Assembly (NCBI GenBank): GCA_002393575.1 | Contig: DGSN01000022.1 | Coordinates: 1-21,152, forward strand | Reading direction: 5' to 3' | Length of the DNA stretch: 21,152 bases | DNA from: Prevotellaceae bacterium UBA4361 | Lineage (GTDB): Bacteria > Bacteroidota > Bacteroidia > Bacteroidales > Bacteroidaceae | In this document: positions 7,051 to 15,482 of the stretch, piece after piece | Layout: the number at the start of each line of letters is the position of its first letter | Numbering within the stretch: position 1 is the first letter of the stretch | Notes under the pieces: generated by a model | Told to the model about the DNA's origin: nothing | Seen by the model: the letters and a program-made list of their open reading frames with translations, nothing else | The model's database searches: none | Made by a program: the position numbers and the translations under genes

Positions 7051-7078
7051 CTTTGACCTTAGACCTTTGACCTTAGAC
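7051..7078. repeat. Heptamer array (CTTTGAC/CTTAGAC)
   Basis: Four perfect units alternate CTTTGAC, CTTAGAC, CTTTGAC, CTTAGAC. The array lies directly downstream (minus strand) of the large modular gene that ends at 7093. Confidence 0.8.
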
Positions 7079-7092
7079 TCTTAGGAAAGTGA

Positions 7093-10000
7093 TTACTTCA
7101 CGAGAATCTTCTGAATAGTACCGTTGCTCTTGCGAACGATGTTGATGCCCTTCTGGAGGGTAGCAATGCGAACACCATTGACGTTGAAGATTTCAGCCAT
7201 CTGAGTTGATTCGGTCTGAACACCTTCGATGCCCGAAGCGTCGCCGCTTGGAGTTTTAGCACTTTCAGTACCGTAGCAGATGAGCTGGAAGTCATCGACG
7301 ATAGTCCAGTTGCCTGCTGGTTTGTCAGCTGCTTCGCCAGCACGCTTCACACCAATGCGGAGTCTCTTGTCAGCGCCGACCTTCAGGATAACGCTCACAT
7401 TGTAAGGGTAGTATTCGTTTCCGTCAGCATCGTAGTAAGGAGTGTGGAAATAAGTGTCACAAGCCAACATTGTGCCTGGGATGTAAATGCCTGAAGCCAC
7501 ATTGTCTTCGCTTGTCACACCACGAGCACCTTCCACGTTACCAGCTGAAGCATGAGGAAGAGCTACTGAATAGTTGCCTTCGCTTGTTGTTGCATAGAGG
7601 AATGCCGTGAGGGTAGGGTCAGCGTAGTTAGGGTCTTCAGCCAACTTCTCCTGTTGTGCCAAGTAAGCAGCGTAGTCGTCAGCAGCCCAACCAGAACGGT
7701 GCATACCATTCACTGAGAGCATGTAAGTACCTTCTGGTACGTTGATGTCCTGATACGTGTCGAAGTTCATCTGATAGCGTTCAGCAAGAGTGGATTTTGT
7801 GCCACCTGCTCCCCAGCCAGAACCAGCCCAGCCAGTGAAGTCCTCCTGTACGTCGAAGGATGGGTTGACAATGACGCTGGTGTAGTCGATAGGATTGTCA
7901 TCGCTTGCCTTTTCAGCAGGAACCTTGAGGTCGGTGATAGCACCCTTGATTTCGTCAATCTTTGCAGCCACTTCTGCGTCGGTGTATGTGCCGGCTTCGA
8001 TAGCCTCCGACACTTCGTTCATGAGTGCCTCGGCGTTGTTGGCAGCTTCAACCGATGCCGTTGCAGCATATTCGTTGAAAGCAGCTTCGAGGTTAGCGAG
8101 CTGAGTCTGAAGCTCTTCATATTGCTTCACGGATTCAGTTGCACTGTTGATGGTAGCAATAATCGTATTGAGTGCATCAAACATCACTCTGCCATCGCCA
8201 CTACCAGCAGCTTCGCTTGCCAAGTTGTAAGACTGTTCGAGCGCTTCCTTCGAATCAGATGCCATGCTCTTTTCCAACAATGCAGCAGCTTCTTCAGCCT
8301 TGGCGTTGAGCAATTCAGAAAGAACTTCTTCGTCGTAGCCCTGATAAACGAGACGGAAGTTGTCGAAGAGTGTCCAGCGGTTGCTGATTGAACCTTCCGA
8401 CTTGATACCAAGACGCAGTGTGCCATCTGTTACGATACCGAACACATTGCACTCGTAGTCACCCAGAGTGAAGAATGCTGAAGCAGCGTTCTGACCGTTA
8501 GGACTATAGAGCGTGCTGCCATCGTCGGCAGTGCCGTCTGTGCGTGGATAAGAACCATCGGAACCTGTTGACTGCCAAACATTCGTGCCCTGGGAAACGG
8601 CATCAAGTTCTGCTGCCGTGTGCTTTGCCGACATGATGCTTGGGATGGTGTTCTTGCTTTCGTTCAAGTAAATCCATGCAAGGATTTCCTCCGAATTGCT
8701 GTTGTATTCTGATTCAGAAGCAGCATTGTCGCCCGTGCGATAGAATGCCTGAGCCTTCAGTTCATACACACCGTTCTGCAAGCCAGTCAGCATCTGATAA
8801 TAGTCGAAGTTGGCATTCCAGCGTTCGCCGTTCTGGTTGAAAGAAAGACCAGCAACAGATGGAGCGCTCGATGTGGCGCTGCTCACGGTACCCGTGTCAA
8901 CCTTCCAACCAACAGAACCGCTTTGGTCGAAGTTTGGATTGGTGATGAGCGAAGTCAGCTCTGTGCCAGCAGTGTATGTGTGGAGAGCTTCGTCGATGAG
9001 AACAAGCAACTTCTCAGTGATGGCATTGATTTCCTCAGTAGAGAGAGTACGCTCTTCCAATGCGTCGTTCACAGTTTCCAGCTCATAGTCGTAGAGTTCG
9101 TCGGTGTAGAAACCCTCGTCCATTGCCTTGCGCGCATCATTGCGAGCATTTACCAGAGCCTGATAAGCATCTGCATTTGCCTTGAACACCGCCCATGCAG
9201 CGCTGTAAGTTTCAAGAGCTGCCAATGCTTCCTCCGATGTGGTAGGTTTGAGACCGTCAACCACAGCGTCGTAAGTTTCCTTAGCTTCGTCCTGATAGAA
9301 TTCGCCTACAGAAGCAAGGTCGATTTCCTGACGCTGCTGGAAATAGTATGCGAACGAAGAAGGCTGGTTACCGTAGTATTCCAAATGAACATTGTCGATG
9401 CCGACCCAGTTGTTACCGCCAGAAACGACTTTCAAACCGATTTCCACGGTGTCAGTTTCCTCAACGAGGGCATAAAGTTCGTGTGTTTCAGGCGAACCGT
9501 ATGTTACCTCCACGCTGTCCTTGTTCAGATATACGTAAGCACCTTCACCGCTGTTGGCAAATGCAGCCATGCGCAGATAGTAAACACCCTTAGGCATCTG
9601 AGTCAGTTGCTTGTAGAGCTTACCCGTGAATGCAGAACCGTTCCAGTTCTCCCAGAAATTGCCAGTGAAGTGGTACTGACCATCGCGTCCCTTCTCCGAA
9701 GTCTTGTTTGTAGCAGTACCCGTGTTCTGAGCACCCGTTGTGGTTGACCATCCTTCCGTGTTGTCGAATGTCGTGTTCACCACATAGTCTGCATCCATGT
9801 CGAGAGGATTCTCTGGCGAGTAAAGATTCTCGGTGTTGTCCGCAATCTTCTTATTCACAGCCACCGTAGCAGCATTCAGTTCTTCCTTCGTGCTGTTGGT
9901 GTTGTTATAAACAGCCTTTTCAGCCGACACGTCGATGCCGTTAGCTTCAGCACGCTCGATGGCCTTGCCGAGTTCCTCCGCAGCCAGATATTGAGCCACT

Positions 10001-10650
10001 TTCACCTGATGTGCCTCGTAGTTCTCCTTGTTGACGAAAGCCCAGTCGATGTAGAACTCATTGGTGCCAGGAGTGGCAACATCAGGGTCGAGCACAGGAT
10101 TGATGATGTCGGAAACCGTCACGTTACCTTCAAAGTCGGTTGTCATCTCCGCACCCAAGTAGCTGTTAGGATACTCAGTAGGATTGAACTTAGGGTTCTT
10201 GTCGGCACCAAAGATTCTGAAGGTGCCATTGCCATTGTCGAGAACGGAGAAGTAGTAGTTGGCTTGAGAGCCCAAGTCAACGAACAGAGCGGTGGCAGAA
10301 TCGATGAAAAGGTTCTTCCATGCGTTCTTGGCCAAAGAGAAGTCGTAGATGAGGTAAGTCTTTCCATCCCAGACCTTTTCAGCACCTTCCTCAGCATCTT
10401 CAGGCAGGTCGAGGTACTTCTGGAAATAGACTTTCAGACCCCAAGAAGAGAGACTCGCCTGAGTGCCCCAAGAGTTTCCCTCCATGAAATAGGCATGAGC
10501 ACCCACATTGTAGAGGTAGAGTGTGTCGGTTGACTCAGCACCTTCCCCAATGGAGAATCCCTGCGTCACAGGCTCAGGGAATGTCCACTGTGCAGAAGCC
10601 GACAGGCAACCGCCCATCAGCAAAGCAGCAAAAAGTAATTTTTGTTTCAT
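7093..10650 (-). CDS. Large secreted modular protein with three carbohydrate-binding-like modules and C-terminal sorting-like tail
   Basis: Protein of 1185 aa with no catalytic domain that I recognise. Residues 1-20 are a signal peptide ending 'SASA|Q'. Residues about 40-210 form an N-terminal domain opening with 'TLYLYNVGAHAYF', a motif common in Bacteroidales surface glycan-active proteins. Three beta-sandwich-like modules follow at about 286-427, 566-771 and 925-1128. Each opens with a variant of 'NPxFD...GW' and closes with 'W..xDN/DF.L.Y.G', as in CBM4/9/22-type jelly rolls. Alpha-helical FIVAR-like linkers rich in A, E and L separate them (about 430-560 and 772-915). The last 45 residues ('IFNVNGVRIATLQKGINIV') resemble tails on exported Bacteroidales proteins, possibly type IX cargo. 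A glycan-binding or scaffold role is inferred. It follows a terminator and has its own promoter, so it is transcribed separately from the esterase gene. Confidence 0.8.
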   Translation of the reverse strand: MKQKLLFAALLMGGCLSASAQWTFPEPVTQGFSIGEGAESTDTLYLYNVGAHAYFMEGNSWGTQASLSSWGLKVYFQKYLDLPEDAEEGAEKVWDGKTYLIYDFSLAKNAWKNLFIDSATALFVDLGSQANYYFSVLDNGNGTFRIFGADKNPKFNPTEYPNSYLGAEMTTDFEGNVTVSDIINPVLDPDVATPGTNEFYIDWAFVNKENYEAHQVKVAQYLAAEELGKAIERAEANGIDVSAEKAVYNNTNSTKEELNAATVAVNKKIADNTENLYSPENPLDMDADYVVNTTFDNTEGWSTTTGAQNTGTATNKTSEKGRDGQYHFTGNFWENWNGSAFTGKLYKQLTQMPKGVYYLRMAAFANSGEGAYVYLNKDSVEVTYGSPETHELYALVEETDTVEIGLKVVSGGNNWVGIDNVHLEYYGNQPSSFAYYFQQRQEIDLASVGEFYQDEAKETYDAVVDGLKPTTSEEALAALETYSAAWAVFKANADAYQALVNARNDARKAMDEGFYTDELYDYELETVNDALEERTLSTEEINAITEKLLVLIDEALHTYTAGTELTSLITNPNFDQSGSVGWKVDTGTVSSATSSAPSVAGLSFNQNGERWNANFDYYQMLTGLQNGVYELKAQAFYRTGDNAASESEYNSNSEEILAWIYLNESKNTIPSIMSAKHTAAELDAVSQGTNVWQSTGSDGSYPRTDGTADDGSTLYSPNGQNAASAFFTLGDYECNVFGIVTDGTLRLGIKSEGSISNRWTLFDNFRLVYQGYDEEVLSELLNAKAEEAAALLEKSMASDSKEALEQSYNLASEAAGSGDGRVMFDALNTIIATINSATESVKQYEELQTQLANLEAAFNEYAATASVEAANNAEALMNEVSEAIEAGTYTDAEVAAKIDEIKGAITDLKVPAEKASDDNPIDYTSVIVNPSFDVQEDFTGWAGSGWGAGGTKSTLAERYQMNFDTYQDINVPEGTYMLSVNGMHRSGWAADDYAAYLAQQEKLAEDPNYADPTLTAFLYATTSEGNYSVALPHASAGNVEGARGVTSEDNVASGIYIPGTMLACDTYFHTPYYDADGNEYYPYNVSVILKVGADKRLRIGVKRAGEAADKPAGNWTIVDDFQLICYGTESAKTPSGDASGIEGVQTESTQMAEIFNVNGVRIATLQKGINIVRKSNGTIQKILVK

Positions 10651-10703
10651 AATGAAAAAAAGTTAGTTAGACAATAAAAGTGTTTTGGTATTAATTAGTT
10701 GTG

Positions 10704-10734
10704 CAAATTTATAGGATTTTGCCGAATTGAACAA
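10704..10734 (-). promoter_or_regulatory. Promoter of the large modular gene
   Basis: On the minus strand a TTG (10734-10732) is followed after 20 bases by TAAATTTG (10711-10704), a good -33/-7 pair. The predicted leader is about 50 bases. Confidence 0.7.
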
Positions 10735-10765
10735 GAAATCTCTCTTTTTCTTGCAGAGTGACACT

Positions 10766-10828
10766 AAAAAACTGTTTTATTAAACAGTGATGGCGTCGTC
10801 TTAGCCTTTTCGCTAATTCAACGCCATC
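10766..10828 (-). terminator. Tandem hairpins ending in an intrinsic terminator, downstream of the CE1-like esterase
   Basis: Reading down the minus strand from the esterase stop, the first hairpin pairs GATGGCGT with ACGCCATC (10828-10789), with an inner TTAGC/GCTAA stem. The second follows at once: ACTGTTT, loop AATA, AAACAGT (10788-10771), then five Ts (10770-10766). This is a canonical rho-independent terminator. It separates the esterase gene from the next promoter at 10734. Confidence 0.8.
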
Positions 10829-10856
10829 GCTTAGGTATTTGTTCTCGTTTTCAGAA

Positions 10857-12848
10857 CTATCTCACGAGCAACTTCTTTCCGTTTTGGATATAGATGCCAC
10901 GAATTGGGTTGCTGTGTCGTTTGCCATCGAGGGAATAGAACTGCTTGTCAGCAGGTTTCGATGAAATGGACGGGGTGTTAATTCCCGTGATGATTGGTTG
11001 GAGCTGCTCAATGTATTGCAGTATCTTCTCGGTTGCCGACACCATCTTGCTGTCGTTGTTCACCACCTTGGCAGGCGTGTAGAGCGAGGTGACGTAAGTT
11101 TGCAAGCGTCGGTAAGCGTATTTGTTCTGCATCTCCTCGTTGTCAGCAAATTGGTTGACAATGTCGTATGCCTGACGATAGGCGGCGTAATAGTTCTCGA
11201 GGTTGGTTTTGCGTGTGGCAAGTGGAGCCATCGCTTTTTCCACTGTGGCTTTGGCACTTTCGTATTCCGATGGTGCCGTGGAGGCGAAGGTGGCGAATTC
11301 GTCGAGCACTTCCTTCAGTGCTTCCCTCATCTTCTGTGCCGACTCGTAGATGGTGTCCACCTCCATCGCTGTGCCATCGTAGAGCGCCTGTGCGTCGGCC
11401 ATGGTGCGGAGAAAACCACCCTTGTAGAGTTGAACTGCTGATGTGCTGTCGATGTTTTCGATGTTCACTTCCGTGATGCCAAAGGTGTATTGGAAGCGGA
11501 AAGGTGCTGCATCGACAATGCGCTCATCCGTCACGTTGCTCAGAGTGAGCGTGTAGTCTGCTTCGTTGAGCGTGGTGTTTTCGGGCAGGGAGAAACTAAT
11601 CACCTGACTCATGCCCGTGGTTCCATTCACCAGTGTGACACTCTCCTCACCGTTGGTCAGCGTGGCAGTGGCTTTGTCGCAGTCGATGCTGAAATCGAAT
11701 GTGTAGGTGAAAGGAGAAAAGTTGGTAGGGAGGTCGAAGGAGTGATTCTCGGGCTCAGCCTTCAGCACTTGCAGAGGTGCAGGCGCCTGGATTGTGATTT
11801 TCTTTGTCACTTCCTTCGTCTTCTTGTCGTTGTCAGTTACTTTAGCCTTCAGCGTGTGCGTGCCAGCCGTTGGACGAATCCAGCGATAGATGTATGGTGC
11901 CTCGCTGAGGTTCATCACTTCCTTGCCATCGATGGTGAGGATGACGGACTGGATGGTGCCGTCAGTGTCCTTTGCTTCGATTTCCACCGTGATGGTGTCG
12001 ATGGCGGTGAACGAGTCTTCGGTACTTGGACTTAGAATGCTGACACTTGGTATGCCAGAGTCGAGGGAATAGCGCTTGCAGAAATTCCAAATTTCGCGCT
12101 GGTTGCCGTCCATAGGCCAGTGTCCACCGTTGCGGTAGGAGAAGAGCTCCACTTCTGTTCCGTTGTCGCCTTCGCTCCACACTTCCTTGTCGCCATTCCA
12201 CCACGTCTGCCCATTAGGGTAGTAGTTGGTGATTTTCTTGTACTTCTGTGTGTGGTCCATCTTGGCAAAGTGCTCCACGTAGTCGTGTATGCCGTAGTCG
12301 GTGTAGCCGAAGACAGTGTCGTCGTAGGCATGGCAATGGATGAGCGAAATGGGTTTCGGACAGTTGTTCCAAGGCTGACTGGAGAAGTGGATGCCACTGG
12401 TTGGTGCAAAGGCTGCAATCTGGTTATACATGGTTGGGATGGCATGGTAGATGAGCATCGAACCCATCGAGAAGCCCGACCAATACACGCGGTTTGTGTC
12501 GATGCCGTAGTCCTGCTTGAGCTTGGTGATGGATGCCTTCACGAAGTTGATGTCCTTGGTGCCACCGATGTCCCATGTGCTGCCATCGCTTCGCAGATAG
12601 GCAACTACGAACTTTGCGGTATCGACCATGGTGTAGAACTTGTCTGAATCGTATTGATATTCAGGACTCTGGTTCATGCCGTGCGTCACAATCATCAGTG
12701 GAACGTCGGATTCATAATGTGTGGGCTTGAATACGATGATATTGCGTCTTTGTCCGCCCGTATTGACAAAGATACTGTCCTTCACGAATGCCTGCACCTG
12801 CATCAGCACAGAGGCAAGCAACGAAAGTGTAATGAGAATTCTTTTCAT
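10857..12848 (-). CDS. CE1-like / PHB-depolymerase-type esterase with Ig-like domains and C-terminal tail
   Basis: Secreted alpha/beta-hydrolase of 663 aa. Signal peptide at 1-20. The esterase domain covers about 24-262: nucleophile Ser127 in 'YWSGFSMGSM' (GxSxG), likely acid Asp176 or Asp177 in 'HAYDDTVFG', and His243 in 'NGGHWPMDG'. This resembles CE1 acetyl-xylan or feruloyl esterases and LpqC/PHB-depolymerase-like proteins. Residues about 266-356 form an Ig-like domain ('SVSILSPSTEDSFTAIDT...'). A second beta-rich region spans about 357-455, then a helical segment to about 620. The tail 'GIYIQNGKKLLVR' is like the tail of the neighbouring modular protein. It lies 90 bases downstream of the GH127/GH146 gene with no terminator seen between, so the two are probably one operon. 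Removing acyl side groups would help the arabinofuranosidase; the exact ester is unknown. Confidence 0.85.
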   Translation of the reverse strand: MKRILITLSLLASVLMQVQAFVKDSIFVNTGGQRRNIIVFKPTHYESDVPLMIVTHGMNQSPEYQYDSDKFYTMVDTAKFVVAYLRSDGSTWDIGGTKDINFVKASITKLKQDYGIDTNRVYWSGFSMGSMLIYHAIPTMYNQIAAFAPTSGIHFSSQPWNNCPKPISLIHCHAYDDTVFGYTDYGIHDYVEHFAKMDHTQKYKKITNYYPNGQTWWNGDKEVWSEGDNGTEVELFSYRNGGHWPMDGNQREIWNFCKRYSLDSGIPSVSILSPSTEDSFTAIDTITVEIEAKDTDGTIQSVILTIDGKEVMNLSEAPYIYRWIRPTAGTHTLKAKVTDNDKKTKEVTKKITIQAPAPLQVLKAEPENHSFDLPTNFSPFTYTFDFSIDCDKATATLTNGEESVTLVNGTTGMSQVISFSLPENTTLNEADYTLTLSNVTDERIVDAAPFRFQYTFGITEVNIENIDSTSAVQLYKGGFLRTMADAQALYDGTAMEVDTIYESAQKMREALKEVLDEFATFASTAPSEYESAKATVEKAMAPLATRKTNLENYYAAYRQAYDIVNQFADNEEMQNKYAYRRLQTYVTSLYTPAKVVNNDSKMVSATEKILQYIEQLQPIITGINTPSISSKPADKQFYSLDGKRHSNPIRGIYIQNGKKLLVR

Positions 12849-12872
12849 AAATAAATGAAGAATGTATGTTAG

Positions 12873-12933
12873 GTTAAAAGTTCTCGGCCCATTGGCATTT
12901 TTAACTTTTAACTTTTAACTATTAACTTTTAAC
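12873..12933. repeat. Heptamer array (TTTTAAC) with one inverted unit
   Basis: One GTTAAAA unit (12873-12879) faces five tandem TTTTAAC units (12899-12933), the fourth reading TATTAAC. It fills the 90-base gap between the GH127/GH146 stop and the esterase start and could form a hairpin in the shared mRNA. Confidence 0.8.
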
Positions 12934-12938
12934 TTATC

Positions 12939-15329
12939 TTACTTCACCAGTCTCACTTCGTAAATCTCACCGATTTGTTGGTTAGGTTTAGCCACGAATT
13001 TCACTCGCACCTGCTTCTTGCCCTTCAGCACAGCAGCTGGGATGTCGTAGGTCTCGGTCTTGAATTCGGAGATGCGATACTTGCCGGTGTTGTTCACCGA
13101 ATGGATGAGCTGGTCGTCAACGTAGATGTCGAACTCATGTGTTTTCCATTCTCCCACTCCCCAATACTTGAGTTGCAGGCTCAGCTGGGAGTTTCCTCCT
13201 GTCTGCATCAAATAGCTGAAGTAGTGGCCGTTGCGGGCATCACGGAAGAACACGTTGTTGGTGTTGCCGGTAAATGACTCGTCGCTTTCCATCTTGTGGT
13301 CGGTCTCGGGTTGCTGTTCGCCTGGTTGCACCTTGTCAACCGTCCTTGCTTCCAGTGCCTGTCGCTCCTGCTCCTTCTTGGCGAGGTCGTCGAGGTAGCT
13401 CTTGTAGTTCTGCTCGGAGAGTGCAAGCCAGTACATCATGTAGCGCGAGTCGTGAATCTCGAAGAAGGGCTGTAGTTCGCTCGTGAGATGTCCTTCGCCT
13501 TCATGGACAAGATTCGCCAGTTTGGTGCTAAGGGTGAAGTGGAGGGGCCTGTTAGCCACGGGGTGCAACTGGTTGGCTATGTCCTCGATGTTGTTGTTGA
13601 TGAGGATAGGAGCCTCGTTGATAGGCAGTTTCCTGCCGCTGGCATACTGTCCGAAACGGCTGTCGTCGGCTATGAGGTGCGCCATGTCTTCGTTGCCCAT
13701 CTTCGCGCCGAGGAGGATGGGGCCATGCATCAGTGCCACGTACTGAGGCACGTTGGGCAGATAGCGCAGACTGTTGTGCATCGGGAAATGGATGCTCACC
13801 ACGTCGCCTTTCTTCCATTTGCGGTCGATGCAGACGTAGGATGATGGGCCTGTGATGATGTCAACGGCTTGTCCGTTGACGCTCAGGGTGAACTCGCCTG
13901 GCTTCACCCATCCTGGATAGCGGACCATGAGTTTCATTTGTCCCTTGCCAGCCGTCACGGTCAGTTTGCTGTCTTCTCCGTAAGGGAAAGCTGTTTCCTG
14001 ACGCAGTTTCAGTCCTTTCTCCTTCCAGTTGAGTTCCGAAGCCACGAAGAGGTTGACGAAGAGTGCGTCGTGAACATGGGTGTAGATGAACTGGCCGTAT
14101 TTGCCGTGGTTCTCCATGCCTGTTCCCACGCAGCACCACATGGCTTCGTTCGGAGCGGAATAGTTGCGGTAGTGCCGCGGACGAGCTGGAGTGAAATAGA
14201 CATAGCCTCCATGCTGGGGATGTTGCGTGGAGAGGATGTGGTTGAAGGTGGCCAGCTCGTAGTAGTCGGCAAAGCGTGCTTCGGGATTGCGGCGATGGAG
14301 GTCTTCAGTGAGTTTCAGCATGTTGTTGGTGTTGCAACTCTCTGGCCCGTCGATGTCGTTGATGAAGTCGATGCAAGCGTCCTTGGCAGGGAAATGCTCG
14401 CGCCGACTGTTGCCGCCGAATGCAAGGGAACGCTCGCCGGTCACGATGTCCCAGAAGAAAGCACTGGCTGTTTGGTAGGCATCGTCGTTGCTCAGTTCTG
14501 CAATGCGTTCAAAGCCAATCACTTTTGGCACTTGGGTGTTGGCGTGCATATTGTCGAGGCAGTCCTGACGTTGCGACATAGGCAACAGCAAACGCTTGTG
14601 GGAATAGCGTTTGGCAGCGTCCAAGTATTTCTGCTCATGCGTGATGGCGTAGGCATCTGCCAGCACTTCGTTCATGCCGCCGTGCTCGTTGCCCAACATG
14701 CGTTCCATCTGCTGGTCGTCGAGGCGCGACGTGATGAAGATGGCCCAGTCGCAGAACTGCAAGAAGAGCGTCTTGGCTTGTTCGTTACCGCAGTAGAGCC
14801 AGGCATCTCGCAGTCCTGCATACATCTTGTGCAGGTTGTAGAACGGTGCCCATGCACTGCTATACACACGCAGGTTGCCGTCTTTCACTCCCTTCCAGAT
14901 GTTCGCACTGTTGGGCATACCGCCCATGTAGCCCACACCCCAGTCGGGATGGTTCTTGCGGTTGGCTTCAGCACAGGCTGCCACCTCGCTGATGATGTAT
15001 TCCATGCGCTGCCTGCATTCCTCGTTGCCCGTTGCTGCATTGATAGCCATAGCGGTGAGGTAGTGTCCACCGACGTGTCCGTCCAGTCCGTCCCAGTTGG
15101 GATAGCACTTTGCCTTCAGTGGCAACCCAGACTCCTTCCGATAGGGAGCCATCAAGCGGTCGCAATCGTACTTGAGCAGCGTTTCAATGTTGAGGTCTCG
15201 CGCACGTTTAAGCGGACCATCCAAAAGTGTCACATCTCCAAGGGGGAACTCATTGGCATAGAGTTTCTCTTGTGCAAATCCTGCTGTTGCCACCATTGTC
15301 ATCGCAACAGCCATTACCCATTTCTTCAT
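12939..15329 (-). CDS. Beta-L-arabinofuranosidase, GH127/GH146 family
   Basis: Secreted or periplasmic glycoside hydrolase of 796 aa that releases beta-L-arabinofuranose from plant glycans. Signal peptide at 1-20 ('AGFAQ'). An (alpha/alpha)6 barrel domain covers about 25-410. The zinc-thiolate site is complete: Glu330 and Cys332 in 'GPESCNTNNM', with Cys399 and Cys400 in 'AMWCCVGTGMENHGKYG'. By comparison with HypBA1 (Glu338, Cys340, Cys417, Cys418), Cys399 would be the nucleophile. 'GGNSRREHF' (305-313) probably holds the acid/base Glu311. Beta-sandwich domains fill 415-620, and residues about 680-796 form a C-terminal jelly-roll like DUF6805, which suggests GH146 rather than GH127. No sorting tail like its neighbours'. 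Probably first gene of an operon with the esterase. No clear -7 box was found just upstream. Confidence 0.93.
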   Translation of the reverse strand: MKKWVMAVAMTMVATAGFAQEKLYANEFPLGDVTLLDGPLKRARDLNIETLLKYDCDRLMAPYRKESGLPLKAKCYPNWDGLDGHVGGHYLTAMAINAATGNEECRQRMEYIISEVAACAEANRKNHPDWGVGYMGGMPNSANIWKGVKDGNLRVYSSAWAPFYNLHKMYAGLRDAWLYCGNEQAKTLFLQFCDWAIFITSRLDDQQMERMLGNEHGGMNEVLADAYAITHEQKYLDAAKRYSHKRLLLPMSQRQDCLDNMHANTQVPKVIGFERIAELSNDDAYQTASAFFWDIVTGERSLAFGGNSRREHFPAKDACIDFINDIDGPESCNTNNMLKLTEDLHRRNPEARFADYYELATFNHILSTQHPQHGGYVYFTPARPRHYRNYSAPNEAMWCCVGTGMENHGKYGQFIYTHVHDALFVNLFVASELNWKEKGLKLRQETAFPYGEDSKLTVTAGKGQMKLMVRYPGWVKPGEFTLSVNGQAVDIITGPSSYVCIDRKWKKGDVVSIHFPMHNSLRYLPNVPQYVALMHGPILLGAKMGNEDMAHLIADDSRFGQYASGRKLPINEAPILINNNIEDIANQLHPVANRPLHFTLSTKLANLVHEGEGHLTSELQPFFEIHDSRYMMYWLALSEQNYKSYLDDLAKKEQERQALEARTVDKVQPGEQQPETDHKMESDESFTGNTNNVFFRDARNGHYFSYLMQTGGNSQLSLQLKYWGVGEWKTHEFDIYVDDQLIHSVNNTGKYRISEFKTETYDIPAAVLKGKKQVRVKFVAKPNQQIGEIYEVRLVK

Positions 15330-15363
15330 GATTTTGTTGTTTTTCGTTATAGTAATAAAAAAA

Positions 15364-15391
15364 GTGAAAAGTGAAAAGTGAAAAGTGAAAA
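15364..15391. repeat. Heptamer array (GTGAAAA x4) abutting the second GC palindrome
   Basis: Four perfect GTGAAAA units lie upstream (minus strand) of the GH127/GH146 gene. One base separates them from the GC palindrome at 15393. The inverted partner array seen at other loci is absent; the palindrome occupies its place. Confidence 0.8.
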
Positions 15392-15392
15392 A

Positions 15393-15482
15393 TAGCCCCC
15401 TCCAGCTCCCCCAAGGGGGAGGGTCACCATCCGGACGGCTTCTCCTCCCCTTGGGGAGGTTGGGAGGGGCTGGAGGGGGCTA
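15393..15482. repeat. GC-rich palindromic repeat, copy 2, overlapping the 3' end of the PanE-like gene
   Basis: Opens TAGCCCCCTCCAGC and closes with its complement, with CACCATCCGGACGGC near the centre (15425-15439). It is related to 6075-6160, but the right arm has about 8 extra bases and the pairing is imperfect. It supplies the stop codon and last 18 codons of the PanE-like gene, so it probably inserted there. It may also terminate that gene's transcript. Confidence 0.8.

Noticed and set aside
8923..9747. 274-codon plus-strand ORF within the large modular gene
   Set aside because: Antisense shadow rich in Cys, Val and Ser; the sense protein is continuous with signal peptide and repeated modules.
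13869..15374. 501-codon plus-strand ORF opposite the GH127/GH146 gene
   Set aside because: Antisense shadow of a gene with complete active-site motifs; its translation has no recognisable domain.
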